Assembly (NCBI RefSeq): GCF_001894825.1
Contig: NZ_BCWY01000014.1
Span: forward strand, 62,001 to 126,000
Source: Rhodococcus jostii NBRC 16295
Lineage (GTDB): Bacteria > Actinomycetota > Actinomycetes > Mycobacteriales > Mycobacteriaceae
Length of the DNA: 64,000 nt
Direction: 5' to 3'
In this document: one piece after another, positions 25,662 through 33,389 of the stretch
Layout of the letters: every line of letters starts with the position of its first letter
How positions within the stretch are numbered: the stretch's first letter is position 1
Notes under the pieces: model-generated
Database searches by the model: none
Seen by the model: only the letters and a program-made list of their open reading frames with translations
Told to the model about the DNA's origin: nothing
Program-made: the position numbers and the translations under genes

Positions 25662-26849
25662 GTGCGTCATCCGAAGCTCGCTGCCCTCGCCCTCGCCACC
25701 ACGGCCGTGATCGGTCTCCCCACCGCACAGGCAACCGCCCAGCCGCTGCCGTTCCCGTTCGACACGGGAAGCCTCGGCAGCGACGGCCCGGGGATACCCA
25801 CGGAGGACACCCTTCCCGAGTTGACGGTCACGCCGGTCCTCGACGGACTCGACCATCCGTGGGACGCGGTGCAGGCTCCGGACGGCGCGGTTCTCACCGG
25901 GCAGCGTGCGGGCGGGTTCTTCGTTCGGCGTGCGGACGGAAGTACCGGACCGGTTACCGCCGATCTGTCCGACCTGTACGCACAGTCCGAGACCGGGCTG
26001 ATGGGTATCGCACTGTCGAGCAACTTCGCGCAGTCCCGAACCCTGTATACGTGCCAGGGATTCCAGGGCGGCGGTGTCACCGACATCCGAATCCAGTCGT
26101 GGACCGTCGACGCCGGCTGGACGACGCTGACCCGCGGTGCCGCAATCCTGACCGGAATCCCGGTCAACGAGGGGCGTCACGGCGGTTGCCGCATACTGAC
26201 GGCCGCCGACGGCACCCTGTTCGTCGGTACCGGCGACACCGCGCAGCCGACCGTGTCGCAGGACCCGAACTCGCTGGGCGGCAAGACTCTCCACATCAAC
26301 ACCGACGGAACTCCCGCAGCCGGAAACCCGGATCCGGCGAGCCCCGTCTACACCCTCGGCCACCGGAACGCGCAGGGCCTCGCCCAGCAGCCCGGAACCG
26401 GCCGAATCTACGCCGTGGATCAGGGAACGACCCGGGACGACGAAGTGAACCTCCTCGTCGCCGGAGGCAACTACGGATACAAGCCCGATCGGATCCCCGG
26501 CATCTACGACGAATCCGTGCCGATGACGGATCCGCTGCGCGTGCCCGGAGCCGTTGCCGCGGCGTGGAGTTCGGGCGGCACCACCCTGGCGACCGGAAGC
26601 GGCGCGTTCGTGACCGGCTCAGGATGGGGTCCGTGGGACGGTGCCCTCGTCCTCGGCGGTCTCAAGACGAAGCAACTGATCTTTCTACGCCTCGCCGCCG
26701 ACGGGCAGTCCGTGACGGCTCAGACCTTCGGTCTGCAGAACCAGTACGGGCGCCTCCGGTCGGTCACCCCGACCGCCGACGGTTCGGTGCTCGTTACCAC
26801 GGACAACGGGTCCACCGACCAGGTGCTGCGAGTCACCCCGCAGGGCTGA
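25662..26849 (+). CDS. Secreted PQQ-dependent sugar dehydrogenase-like beta-propeller protein
   Basis: A 395-residue protein of the soluble glucose/sorbosone dehydrogenase family. The GTG at 25662 follows GAGGAG closely and yields a Sec signal peptide (HPKLAALALATTAVIGLPTA, cleavage near AQA/TAQ). Propeller signatures include GLDHPWDAVQAPDG, QSETGLMGIALSSNF, VNEGRHGGCRI with the putative catalytic His, and DDEVNLLVAGGNYGYKPD. Members oxidise sugars using PQQ, but many actinobacterial copies have no tested activity. The frame upstream of the GTG lacks a ribosome-binding site. Confidence 0.85.
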   Translation: MRHPKLAALALATTAVIGLPTAQATAQPLPFPFDTGSLGSDGPGIPTEDTLPELTVTPVLDGLDHPWDAVQAPDGAVLTGQRAGGFFVRRADGSTGPVTADLSDLYAQSETGLMGIALSSNFAQSRTLYTCQGFQGGGVTDIRIQSWTVDAGWTTLTRGAAILTGIPVNEGRHGGCRILTAADGTLFVGTGDTAQPTVSQDPNSLGGKTLHINTDGTPAAGNPDPASPVYTLGHRNAQGLAQQPGTGRIYAVDQGTTRDDEVNLLVAGGNYGYKPDRIPGIYDESVPMTDPLRVPGAVAAAWSSGGTTLATGSGAFVTGSGWGPWDGALVLGGLKTKQLIFLRLAADGQSVTAQTFGLQNQYGRLRSVTPTADGSVLVTTDNGSTDQVLRVTPQG

Positions 26850-26852
26850 CCC

Positions 26853-26898
26853 CACGTGAGTGGCATTGTGTGCCCGCGCACGCGATGCCACTCACGTG
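26853..26898. terminator. Perfect 14-bp hairpin between two secreted-protein genes
   Basis: CACGTGAGTGGCAT (26853-26866) pairs perfectly with 26885-26898 across an 18-base GC-rich loop. It begins three bases after the dehydrogenase stop and ends 25 bp before the next gene, so it probably terminates or attenuates transcription there. Confidence 0.65.
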
Positions 26899-26923
26899 CA
26901 GAAAACGGAAGGAAAGGGTAAGC

Positions 26924-27409
26924 ATGGCAACGAGGATCAGGCGTCTCTACACGCTCGTCGGCACTTGCGCCGCGGCGGTGGCGCTCACGACCGGTTCCGC
27001 CGGCATCGCTTCGGCCGTCCCCGACCCGGTGACGGTGACGACGACGGCGTTCCAGGTTCCGTTCACCGGTGTCATCGGCGACCCGTTCCCGTTCGCCACG
27101 GTGTCGCTGGCCGCGTCCACCGGTGCGAACCCGGGGCCGGGTGTCGCGCGGTTGTCCGCGACGAGCATGTGCCCGGCGTTCACACCCAACGCGAACTGCA
27201 CGACGTACGCGTTTGCCACCACGATTCAATGGCTCAATCTGAGCACGGGCGCGACGGGGACGGCCACCGTGCCGTCGGGCTCCTTCGGGGTGCCCGGACA
27301 GGAACCCGTCGTCGACGTGCCGACCGGATCGGGACACGTGACGGCGACCGTCCTCGGCGCCTCGTCGGGCACGATCGTCCCGGGCCTGGGTTACTTCTTC
27401 GTTCCCTGA
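26924..27409 (+). CDS. Small secreted hypothetical protein
   Basis: A 161-residue protein with a Sec signal peptide (RIRRLYTLVGTCAAAVALTT, cleavage near ASA/VPD). The mature part is rich in Thr, Val, Gly and Pro and looks all-beta. It contains two Cys (SMCPAFTPNANCTTY) that could form one disulfide. No family is recognised. GGAAAGG precedes the ATG at 26924. Similar short secreted beta proteins are common in mycolic actinomycetes, but their roles are mostly unknown. Confidence 0.75.
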   Translation: MATRIRRLYTLVGTCAAAVALTTGSAGIASAVPDPVTVTTTAFQVPFTGVIGDPFPFATVSLAASTGANPGPGVARLSATSMCPAFTPNANCTTYAFATTIQWLNLSTGATGTATVPSGSFGVPGQEPVVDVPTGSGHVTATVLGASSGTIVPGLGYFFVP

Positions 27410-27430
27410 CCGCCGCCGCTTTCGCCTCGG

Positions 27431-27477
27431 ACGAACGGGACGCTCGTTGCGTCGGATCGAACGAGCGTCCCGTTCGT
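27431..27477. repeat. Intergenic hairpin, family B, copy 1 (bidirectional terminator)
   Basis: A perfect 18-bp stem (27431-27448 with 27460-27477) with an 11-base loop lies between the convergent secreted-protein and amine-oxidase genes; the stem touches the amine-oxidase stop. The same arm sequence and nearly the same loop recur at 42411-42457. Confidence 0.75.
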
Positions 27478-28869
27478 TCAGCGGGGGAGTTGCTTCCGGA
27501 TGTCCTCGGCCGCACGCACTCCGGAGGAGATGGCCCCGTCGATGTAGCCGTTCCAGATGCTCGCGGTCTCCGAACCGGCCCAATGGATGCGGTCCGCGGG
27601 AGCACGCCAGCCGTTGCGGCCGTGCGCGAACCAGGTTCCGGGGGTGGGGCTGGCCGCGTATCCTCCTCGCACCCAGGGGTCCTGGGGCCAGATCTTCTCG
27701 GTGTAGTCGATCGGTGACGCGGCGCGTTCGCCGAACAATTCGACCAGGGTGTCGACGATCGCCGCCCGGCGGTCGCCCTCGGAGAGCGCCGACCAGGACC
27801 GCTGGCGGTCACCGTAGACAAAGCACACGAGTACGCCTGTCCCCGCGTCTTCGGGCGAGTTGTCGAACACGACTCCGACGTGGCGGTCACCGTAGATCGT
27901 GGCCTGGCCGGACAATCCGTCGGCGCGCCAGAACGGGGTGTCGAAGACGGCATGCACCTTCGCCACGTCGCCCATCGGGCTGCGTTCGACCCATCGTGTG
28001 CGCGAGACGGGCAGCGGGGGAGTGAAGGTGACGCCTCGGGTGGCCGACGGCGGTAGCGCCATGACGACGGAGTCGGCGAGCACCGTCCCCCGGGTGGTCT
28101 CGACCCGAACGCCGTCGGGCGTCTGCTCGATGTGGCGCACGGCCGTATCCAGGTGGACCCGATCGCCGAGATGGTCGGCGACGGCCAGCGCCGTCGACTG
28201 CGCGCCGTCCCGGAATCGGCGCTCCTGCGCGCACCCCTCGGTTTCCATCAGCTGGTCGAATCCGCCCGCCGACGCGACGTAGAACAGCAGGTGGAACAGC
28301 GACAGGTCGCGGGGTTCGATCGACCACACGCCCTCGACCGCGAGTGCGAGGCGCCGACGGGCGTCTTCGTTCGCGACGGTCCGCTCGAAGTAGGAGTGGA
28401 CGGTTTCGCTGTCCCACCTCTCGAGGTGGGGAGTGGCGGTGGGGTCGTCGAGGTCGATGGTTCTCGCGAGTTCGTCGATGCGATCCGCGGCGGCCAGATA
28501 TTCCGTCATGCCGGGGCCGCCGTCGGGACCGGCGCCGGTGTAGCGCCGGTGTGCGCCGTCGGGCCACAGTTCGATGTGCTCGCCCGTGTTGTACGTGGGG
28601 AAGGTGGGGCAACCGAAGCGGTCGGCGAGGGCGAGCAGCTGTTTTTGAGTGGGTCCGACCCATTGTCCGCCGTGGTCGACGACGACACCGTCGTGCCGCC
28701 GCTCGGAGCACACCCGACCGCCGACCCGGGTGGAACCCTCGAGGACCACGATGTCGATCCCGTCGTCGTGCAGCGCGAGTGCGGCGGACAGTCCGGCGTA
28801 CCCCGCACCGACCACGGCGGTGTGGACGCGGGTCGGGAGCGTGGACGGGTGATCCTTCGTGTGCTTCAT
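27478..28869 (-). CDS. Flavin amine oxidase (MAO / L-amino-acid oxidase family)
   Basis: A 463-residue FAD enzyme that oxidises a primary amine or amino acid to an imine, releasing H2O2 and ammonia. The FAD site is TAVVGAGYAGLSAALAL with LEGSTRVGGRV. The GGQWVGPTQ segment and the C-terminal IHWAGSETASIWNGYIDGAI close the cofactor site. The Cys that links FAD covalently in mitochondrial MAO is absent (region YAASPTPG), so FAD should be non-covalent, as in bacterial homologues. The start MKHTKD at 28869 has AGGA at good spacing; upstream ATGs at 28878 and 28905 do not. The gene diverges from the permease operon over two 20-bp palindromes. Confidence 0.87.
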   Translation of the reverse strand: MKHTKDHPSTLPTRVHTAVVGAGYAGLSAALALHDDGIDIVVLEGSTRVGGRVCSERRHDGVVVDHGGQWVGPTQKQLLALADRFGCPTFPTYNTGEHIELWPDGAHRRYTGAGPDGGPGMTEYLAAADRIDELARTIDLDDPTATPHLERWDSETVHSYFERTVANEDARRRLALAVEGVWSIEPRDLSLFHLLFYVASAGGFDQLMETEGCAQERRFRDGAQSTALAVADHLGDRVHLDTAVRHIEQTPDGVRVETTRGTVLADSVVMALPPSATRGVTFTPPLPVSRTRWVERSPMGDVAKVHAVFDTPFWRADGLSGQATIYGDRHVGVVFDNSPEDAGTGVLVCFVYGDRQRSWSALSEGDRRAAIVDTLVELFGERAASPIDYTEKIWPQDPWVRGGYAASPTPGTWFAHGRNGWRAPADRIHWAGSETASIWNGYIDGAISSGVRAAEDIRKQLPR

Positions 28870-28885
28870 GACCAGCATCCTGTTC

Positions 28886-28905
28886 TTGATTGGCTCGCCA
28901 GTCAA
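28886..28905. promoter_or_regulatory. 20-bp palindromic operator, amine regulon copy 1
   Basis: TTGATTGGCTCGCCAGTCAA is symmetric except for one base pair (nine-base arms, two-base centre). It lies just upstream of the amine oxidase start. Related copies are at 28975, 40708 and 40843. Confidence 0.65.
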
Positions 28906-28974
28906 TACTCAATTCTCGTTTGCTGCGCCAGAATTCGAGGGTTGACACGGTGTGAGCCGTGCCACAGACTCTTT

Positions 28975-28994
28975 ATAACTGGCCCGCCAATCAG
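28975..28994. promoter_or_regulatory. 20-bp palindromic operator, amine regulon copy 2
   Basis: ATAACTGGCCCGCCAATCAG keeps the TGGC-N2-GCCA core. It overlaps a TATAAC -10-like box and lies just before the 53-aa peptide and permease genes. Confidence 0.65.
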
Positions 28995-29007
28995 AAATGG
29001 GGATCGC

Positions 29008-29169
29008 GTGGACGACGCATTCGAACAGGAACTCGAGAGGCGATTGCTCCTACTGGAATCCCCCGACGGAGGCGGAATGATCCTGCCCGACCTACCGTGG
29101 CGCGACGTCGCGGTGGCGACCGCCGGGATCGTCGTCACGATCACCGTCATGCTGTGGTGGGGGTACTGA
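29008..29169 (+). CDS. 53-residue single-span membrane peptide coupled to permease
   Basis: A short gene starting at GTG 29008 after GGGGA. It encodes a charged amphipathic N-terminus (DDAFEQELERRLLLLESP), a short loop, and one hydrophobic span (VAVATAGIVVTITVMLWWGY) at the very C-terminus. Its TGA overlaps the permease ATG by one base (TGATG), so the two are translationally coupled. Small companion subunits of this shape accompany several secondary-transporter families; here it is probably an accessory or stabilising subunit of the NCS1 permease, by inference only. Confidence 0.7.
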   Translation: MDDAFEQELERRLLLLESPDGGGMILPDLPWRDVAVATAGIVVTITVMLWWGY

Positions 29170-30650
29170 TGCTGGAGGGGCGGCAGGACCGCAGTACGGC
29201 CGTGGGAAGTGCCGGCGGCACCGGCGACGGCACGGACGCCACGCTCAATGAACTGCCGCTGCTGCCGGCGGAGCGGATCTGGGGCTTCTGGGACTACTCG
29301 GCGGTGAACATCGGGTTGGCGGTGGCCACCTGGGCATTTCTGCAGGGCGCCGCCGTGGCGTACTACGTCGGTGCGGTCCAGGCGATCGCGAGCATCGTCA
29401 TCGGCTATGCGATCAGCGTCTTCCTCGTGTCGCTCGCACCGTGCCTGCCGTCGGCGAAGTACGGGATCGAGCAATTCGTCGGACTGCGCAGTGTGTTCGG
29501 CAGCAACGGCGCCCGAATCGTGATGGTCGTGATGTCCACGCTCTTCGCGGCGGCCTGGTCGGCTGTGCTGGCCATCATGTTCGGGCATGGCATGGTGACC
29601 GTCATCGACAACGTCTTCGGGGTCGAGATTTCCCAGACCGGTGCGGCGGTGAGCCTGCTGGGGCTGGTGGCGGTGGCCATGTCGTGGCTCGTCCTGGCCC
29701 GGGGGCCGGTGTCGGTGGAGTCCGTGTGCAGGGTGATCGCGCCCGTCCTCGTCGTCATCATCGTCGGGATCCTCGTCATGGTGTTCACCAAACGGTCCTG
29801 GTCCGAACTGGCGAGCCTGCCACCGCTCGACCCGGAAACCGATCCGCACACCAGCTTCATGGTCGCGATCGAACTGAACATCGCCGGCGGGTTCGCGTGG
29901 TGGCCGAACGTCGGAAATCTCGCCCGGCTCACCCGCAGCCCGCGTGCTGCATTCTGGCCGAACTGGCTCGGACTGTTCGCCGCGTCCGTGGCCGCCGCGG
30001 TGGTCGGTGTCTTCGCCGCACTGGCCCTGAACATCGAGGATCCGACGGAGTGGATGATCCCCCTCGCGGGAGTGGTACTCGGCGTCCTGGCCTTGATCGT
30101 CATCGGCTTCGCCAACGTCACCGCCATCCTCTCCCAGGGATACGCGTCCATGGTGGCGCTCAAAGGCGGTGGCGGGAAGCTCCTGCGCGGGACGCCCTGG
30201 CCGGTGCTGGTGGCATTCATCCTCGGACCGGCGGCGATCCTCGTCTTCTTCCCCTCGGCCGTCTACGACAACTACGGCCGATTCCTGTCCTGGGGTGCGA
30301 TCCTCGTGGCACCGCTGTGCGCAGTCCAGATAGTCGACTTCTTCCTGTTGCGCCGGGGTGTGTTGCGGATTCGCGACCTCTACCTGCCCAGTGCGCGCTC
30401 CTGCTACGGGTATTGGCGCGGTGTCAACGCCTTCGCCTTCGCGTCCGTGGCGGCAGGCGCGGCGACGTACGCCCTGCTGCTCAATCCGGTCACCTACATT
30501 CCGTCCGCGGTCTTTCCCTACACCACCGCGTCGATTCCGGCGTTCCTCGTCGCGGGCTCACTCCACTTCGTGCTGACCAGGACATTCGTGCAGCCGCTCG
30601 GCCTCGGCGGTTACGACAGCCGGTCCGCCGGCGCCGACCTCGGAAGGTGA
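29169..30650 (+). CDS. NCS1-family permease (purine/cytosine/allantoin transporter type)
   Basis: A 493-residue polytopic membrane protein with about 12 hydrophobic segments. The N-terminal ERIWGFWDYSAVNIGLA segment and the central IAGGFAWWPNVGNLARLTRS are typical of NCS1 nucleobase/hydantoin/vitamin symporters. The ATG at 29169 overlaps the stop of the small peptide; the frame extends upstream only as a shadow. The substrate is unknown; with an amine oxidase in the divergent gene and shared operators, a nitrogenous compound is likely. Confidence 0.85.
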   Translation: MLEGRQDRSTAVGSAGGTGDGTDATLNELPLLPAERIWGFWDYSAVNIGLAVATWAFLQGAAVAYYVGAVQAIASIVIGYAISVFLVSLAPCLPSAKYGIEQFVGLRSVFGSNGARIVMVVMSTLFAAAWSAVLAIMFGHGMVTVIDNVFGVEISQTGAAVSLLGLVAVAMSWLVLARGPVSVESVCRVIAPVLVVIIVGILVMVFTKRSWSELASLPPLDPETDPHTSFMVAIELNIAGGFAWWPNVGNLARLTRSPRAAFWPNWLGLFAASVAAAVVGVFAALALNIEDPTEWMIPLAGVVLGVLALIVIGFANVTAILSQGYASMVALKGGGGKLLRGTPWPVLVAFILGPAAILVFFPSAVYDNYGRFLSWGAILVAPLCAVQIVDFFLLRRGVLRIRDLYLPSARSCYGYWRGVNAFAFASVAAGAATYALLLNPVTYIPSAVFPYTTASIPAFLVAGSLHFVLTRTFVQPLGLGGYDSRSAGADLGR

Positions 30651-30655
30651 GAAGT

Positions 30656-32619
30656 GTGACGTCGCAGCTCTTTCCGCACCTGCTCTCGCCCCTCCGCATC
30701 GGGACCGTGACGCTCGCCAACCGCATCGTGTCCTCCGGTCACGACACGGTCCTGGTGCAGGATGGGAAGGTGACCGACGAACTCGTCGCGTACCACGAAG
30801 CGCGTGCCGCCGGCGGGGTCGGCATGATCGTGGTCCAGGTCGCGGGTGTGCACGAGACCGCCCGTTACACGTCGCACGTCCTGATGGCGACGGACGACGA
30901 CTGCATTCCGGGATACCGGCGAATTGCCGACGCCTGTCACCGTCACGGCTGTGTCGTCGTCGGCCGGGTCTTCCACCCCGGCCGGGAGATCCTGGAGTCG
31001 CAGGACGGGTCCACGCCGGTCGCGCTGGCACCGTCCGCGGTGCCGAGCGAGCGCTTCCACGTGATGCCGAGGGCGATGACCGCCGCGGAGATCGAGGCCG
31101 TCGTCCGCGGGTACGGCGACGCTGCCCGGCGACTGCAGCGCGCCGGACTCGACGGCGTCGAGATCGTGGCGAGTCACGGCTATCTCCCGGCGCAGTTCCT
31201 CAATCCGCGCACCAACCTCCGCACGGACGACTACGGCGGTTCGGCGGAGAACCGCCTCCGATTCCTCCGTGCGGCACTCGCGTCCGTCCGTGCGGCGGTC
31301 GGCCGCGAATTCGTCGTCGGGATCCGGATTTCCGGCGACGAGATGGGCAGCGACGGACTGCGGCCGGACGAATCACAGGCCGCGTGCGCGGCGCTGGACG
31401 CGGACGGGCTGCTCGACTACGTCAGTGTGTGCGCGGGGAGTTCGTCGAGCCTGTCGGGTGCGGTGCACATCGCCGCCCCGATGACCGAATCCGCCGCCTA
31501 CACCGCTCCGATGGCGGCGGCCGTCAAAGCGGTGGTCGGTGTTCCGGTGGTCGTGGCGGGCCGGATCAATCAACCGCACGAGGGTGACGCGGTGATCGCG
31601 CAGGGACAGGCCGACGCGTGCGCGATGACCCGCGCCCTCATCTGTGACCCACGGATGCCGGCGAAAGCCGAACGGAACGAATTCGATTCCATTCGTGCCT
31701 GTATCGGCTGCAATCAGGCGTGCATGGGCACTTCCAGCGCGGGTGCGCGATCTCGTGCATCCAGCATCCGGAGACCGGCCGCGAAGTGCGGTTCGGCACT
31801 CTGCAGATCACGCGCCGGCCGAAGAGTGTGATGGTGATCGGCGGGGGACCGGGCGGGTTGAAGGCCGCCGCGGTGGCCGCGGAACGCGGGCACCGGGTGA
31901 CCCTGTACGAGGCCGCGCCCCGGGTGGGCGGCCAGGTCCTGCTCGCCGAACTGCTACCCGGCAGAGGCGAGTTCGGTGGCGCCGTCACCAATCTGGAGGG
32001 CGAGGCGCGCCGCGCCGGAGTCCGGTTCGTGACCGGCACGACGGTCGATCCCGCGATGGTCAGGTCGGAGAAACCCGACGAGGTGATCGTCGCGACCGGC
32101 GCGACCCCGTTCCGTCCCGAGATCGAGACCCTCGACGAGCCGTGCATCGTGGAGGCGTGGGAGGTGATCCGCGGGCGCGCACTCCCCGCCGGCCGGGTCC
32201 TCGTCGCCGATTGGCGCGGGGACTGGATCGGGCTGGGGGTTGCGAACACACTCGCCCGGCTGGGCCACCGCGTCACGCTCGCCGTCACCGGATACGGTGC
32301 GGGTGAACATCTCCAGCAGTACGTGCGGAACGCCATGGTGGCCGCGGCGATGGACGCGAAGGTCGAGATACTTCCCAACGTCCGGTTGCGCGGCGCCGAC
32401 GAGGACACGGCCTACCTCCAGCACACCCTCACCGAGCGGCCCATGCTCGTCGAGGGTGTCGGCGCCGTCGTTCTCGCGCAGGGGCACGCGTCGGTCACGG
32501 ACCTGCTCGAGGTCGACGGATTTCCGCAGGAGCGGATCCATGCGGTCGGTGACTGTCTGTCGCCGCGAACGGTGGAAGAGGCTGTGCTGGAGGGACTCAC
32601 CGTTGCATCGGCGATCTGA
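30656..32619 (+). pseudogene. Frameshifted NADH:flavin oxidoreductase (TMADH / 2,4-dienoyl-CoA reductase type)
   Basis: Two adjacent frames together make one OYE-type iron-sulfur flavoprotein. Frame 1 (GTG 30656, stop 31831) holds the FMN barrel (VSSGHDTVLV, GLDGVEIVASHGYLPAQFLNP, DDYGGSAENRLRF) and the first cluster cysteines (ACIGCNQACMG). Frame 2 (open to 32619) continues with HFQRGCAISCIQHP and the FAD/NADH domain (VMVIGGGPGGLKAAAVA). Joining them needs one extra base at the GGG at 31726-31728, which would rebuild the CxxC...C cluster motif exactly. Either the gene is recently broken or there is a base-call error in the G run. It follows the permease by 5 bp. Confidence 0.75.
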
Positions 32620-32622
32620 AAG

Positions 32623-33258
32623 CTACTTCGCGGCGCGCTTGGCGGTGGTCGACGGAACCCGGTGTTTGTCGACGGTGATGGCGTCGATGAAGTCGTCGCA
32701 CACTGCCCGCATCCGCGTCGGTGTCATCAGGGTGGAACCGGTGAGCACCTGGATGGCGAGGCCATCGAGAAGGCCGAGGAGCATGTCGGTGGCGGCCCCG
32801 GGATCCTTCACCCGGAGAGCGCCCTGCGCCACACCGGCCTCGACGGTCTCCCGGACCACCCCGCGCCATTCCCCGTAGACGGTGTCGTTCAGCTCCTGCA
32901 GTTCGACGTTGCCGAGGGCGGACGCCCACAGCTCCACCCACACTCGCCAGGCCGTGATCGTTTCCGGCCCGGCGGGAAGGTAGGACTCCACCAACCGGTG
33001 GAGCCGCACGAGCGGAACGTCGCTCTTCTCCATGATCCATCGGCGCCGTTCCAGCGAGTGCTCGAAGTTGAACTGGAACGCCGCATGCAACAGCGCATCC
33101 TTGGACTCGAAGTAGTAGTGGATCGTCCCGTTGCTCACCCCGGCCCGCGCCGCGACGTCGGCGATCCGGACCGCGCGGAAGCCGAGTTCGGCGATGGCTT
33201 CACACGTCGCCTGAAGGATCTGTTCTCGACGTTCCGCTTCAACGCTGGGGCGTGGCAT
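32623..33258 (-). CDS. TetR-family regulator of the amine regulon
   Basis: A 211-residue repressor with the TetR helix-turn-helix at residues 10-56 (RREQILQATCEAIAELGFRAVRIADVAARAGVSNGTIHYYFESKD, abridged here as GVSNGTIHYYFESKD at its end) and an all-helical ligand domain. It lies 131 bp downstream of the ThDP enzyme gene on the same strand, behind a strong hairpin, and converges on the oxidoreductase gene with a 3-bp gap. It is the only regulator inside the 27.5-42.4 kb module, so it is the prime candidate to bind the four 20-bp palindromes. No palindrome of that type is seen at its own start. Confidence 0.85.
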   Translation of the reverse strand: MPRPSVEAERREQILQATCEAIAELGFRAVRIADVAARAGVSNGTIHYYFESKDALLHAAFQFNFEHSLERRRWIMEKSDVPLVRLHRLVESYLPAGPETITAWRVWVELWASALGNVELQELNDTVYGEWRGVVRETVEAGVAQGALRVKDPGAATDMLLGLLDGLAIQVLTGSTLMTPTRMRAVCDDFIDAITVDKHRVPSTTAKRAAK

Positions 33259-33334
33259 CGCGCTCTCAACTCCTTGGATGTGACGGCTCGTCTACAGAAA
33301 CCGTAGTCGAGAGTGCGGTGCCGATCGGTTCGCG

Positions 33335-33379
33335 GGTTCGGCGCGTTGCCCCCTCGAGCGGGCGGCGACGCGCCGAACC
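33335..33379 (-). terminator. Hairpin between ThDP-enzyme gene and tetR
   Basis: A perfect 12-bp stem (33335-33346 with 33368-33379) with a 21-base loop that can itself pair (GCCC/GGGC). It sits 10 bp after the ThDP gene's stop and should stop most operon transcription before tetR. Confidence 0.65.
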
Positions 33380-33389
33380 GGGACAGCCG

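Noticed and set aside
28132..29169. 345-residue plus-strand frame covering the amine oxidase promoter
   Set aside because: Only its last 53 codons (from 29008) are credible; the rest is antisense to the amine oxidase gene and crosses two operators.
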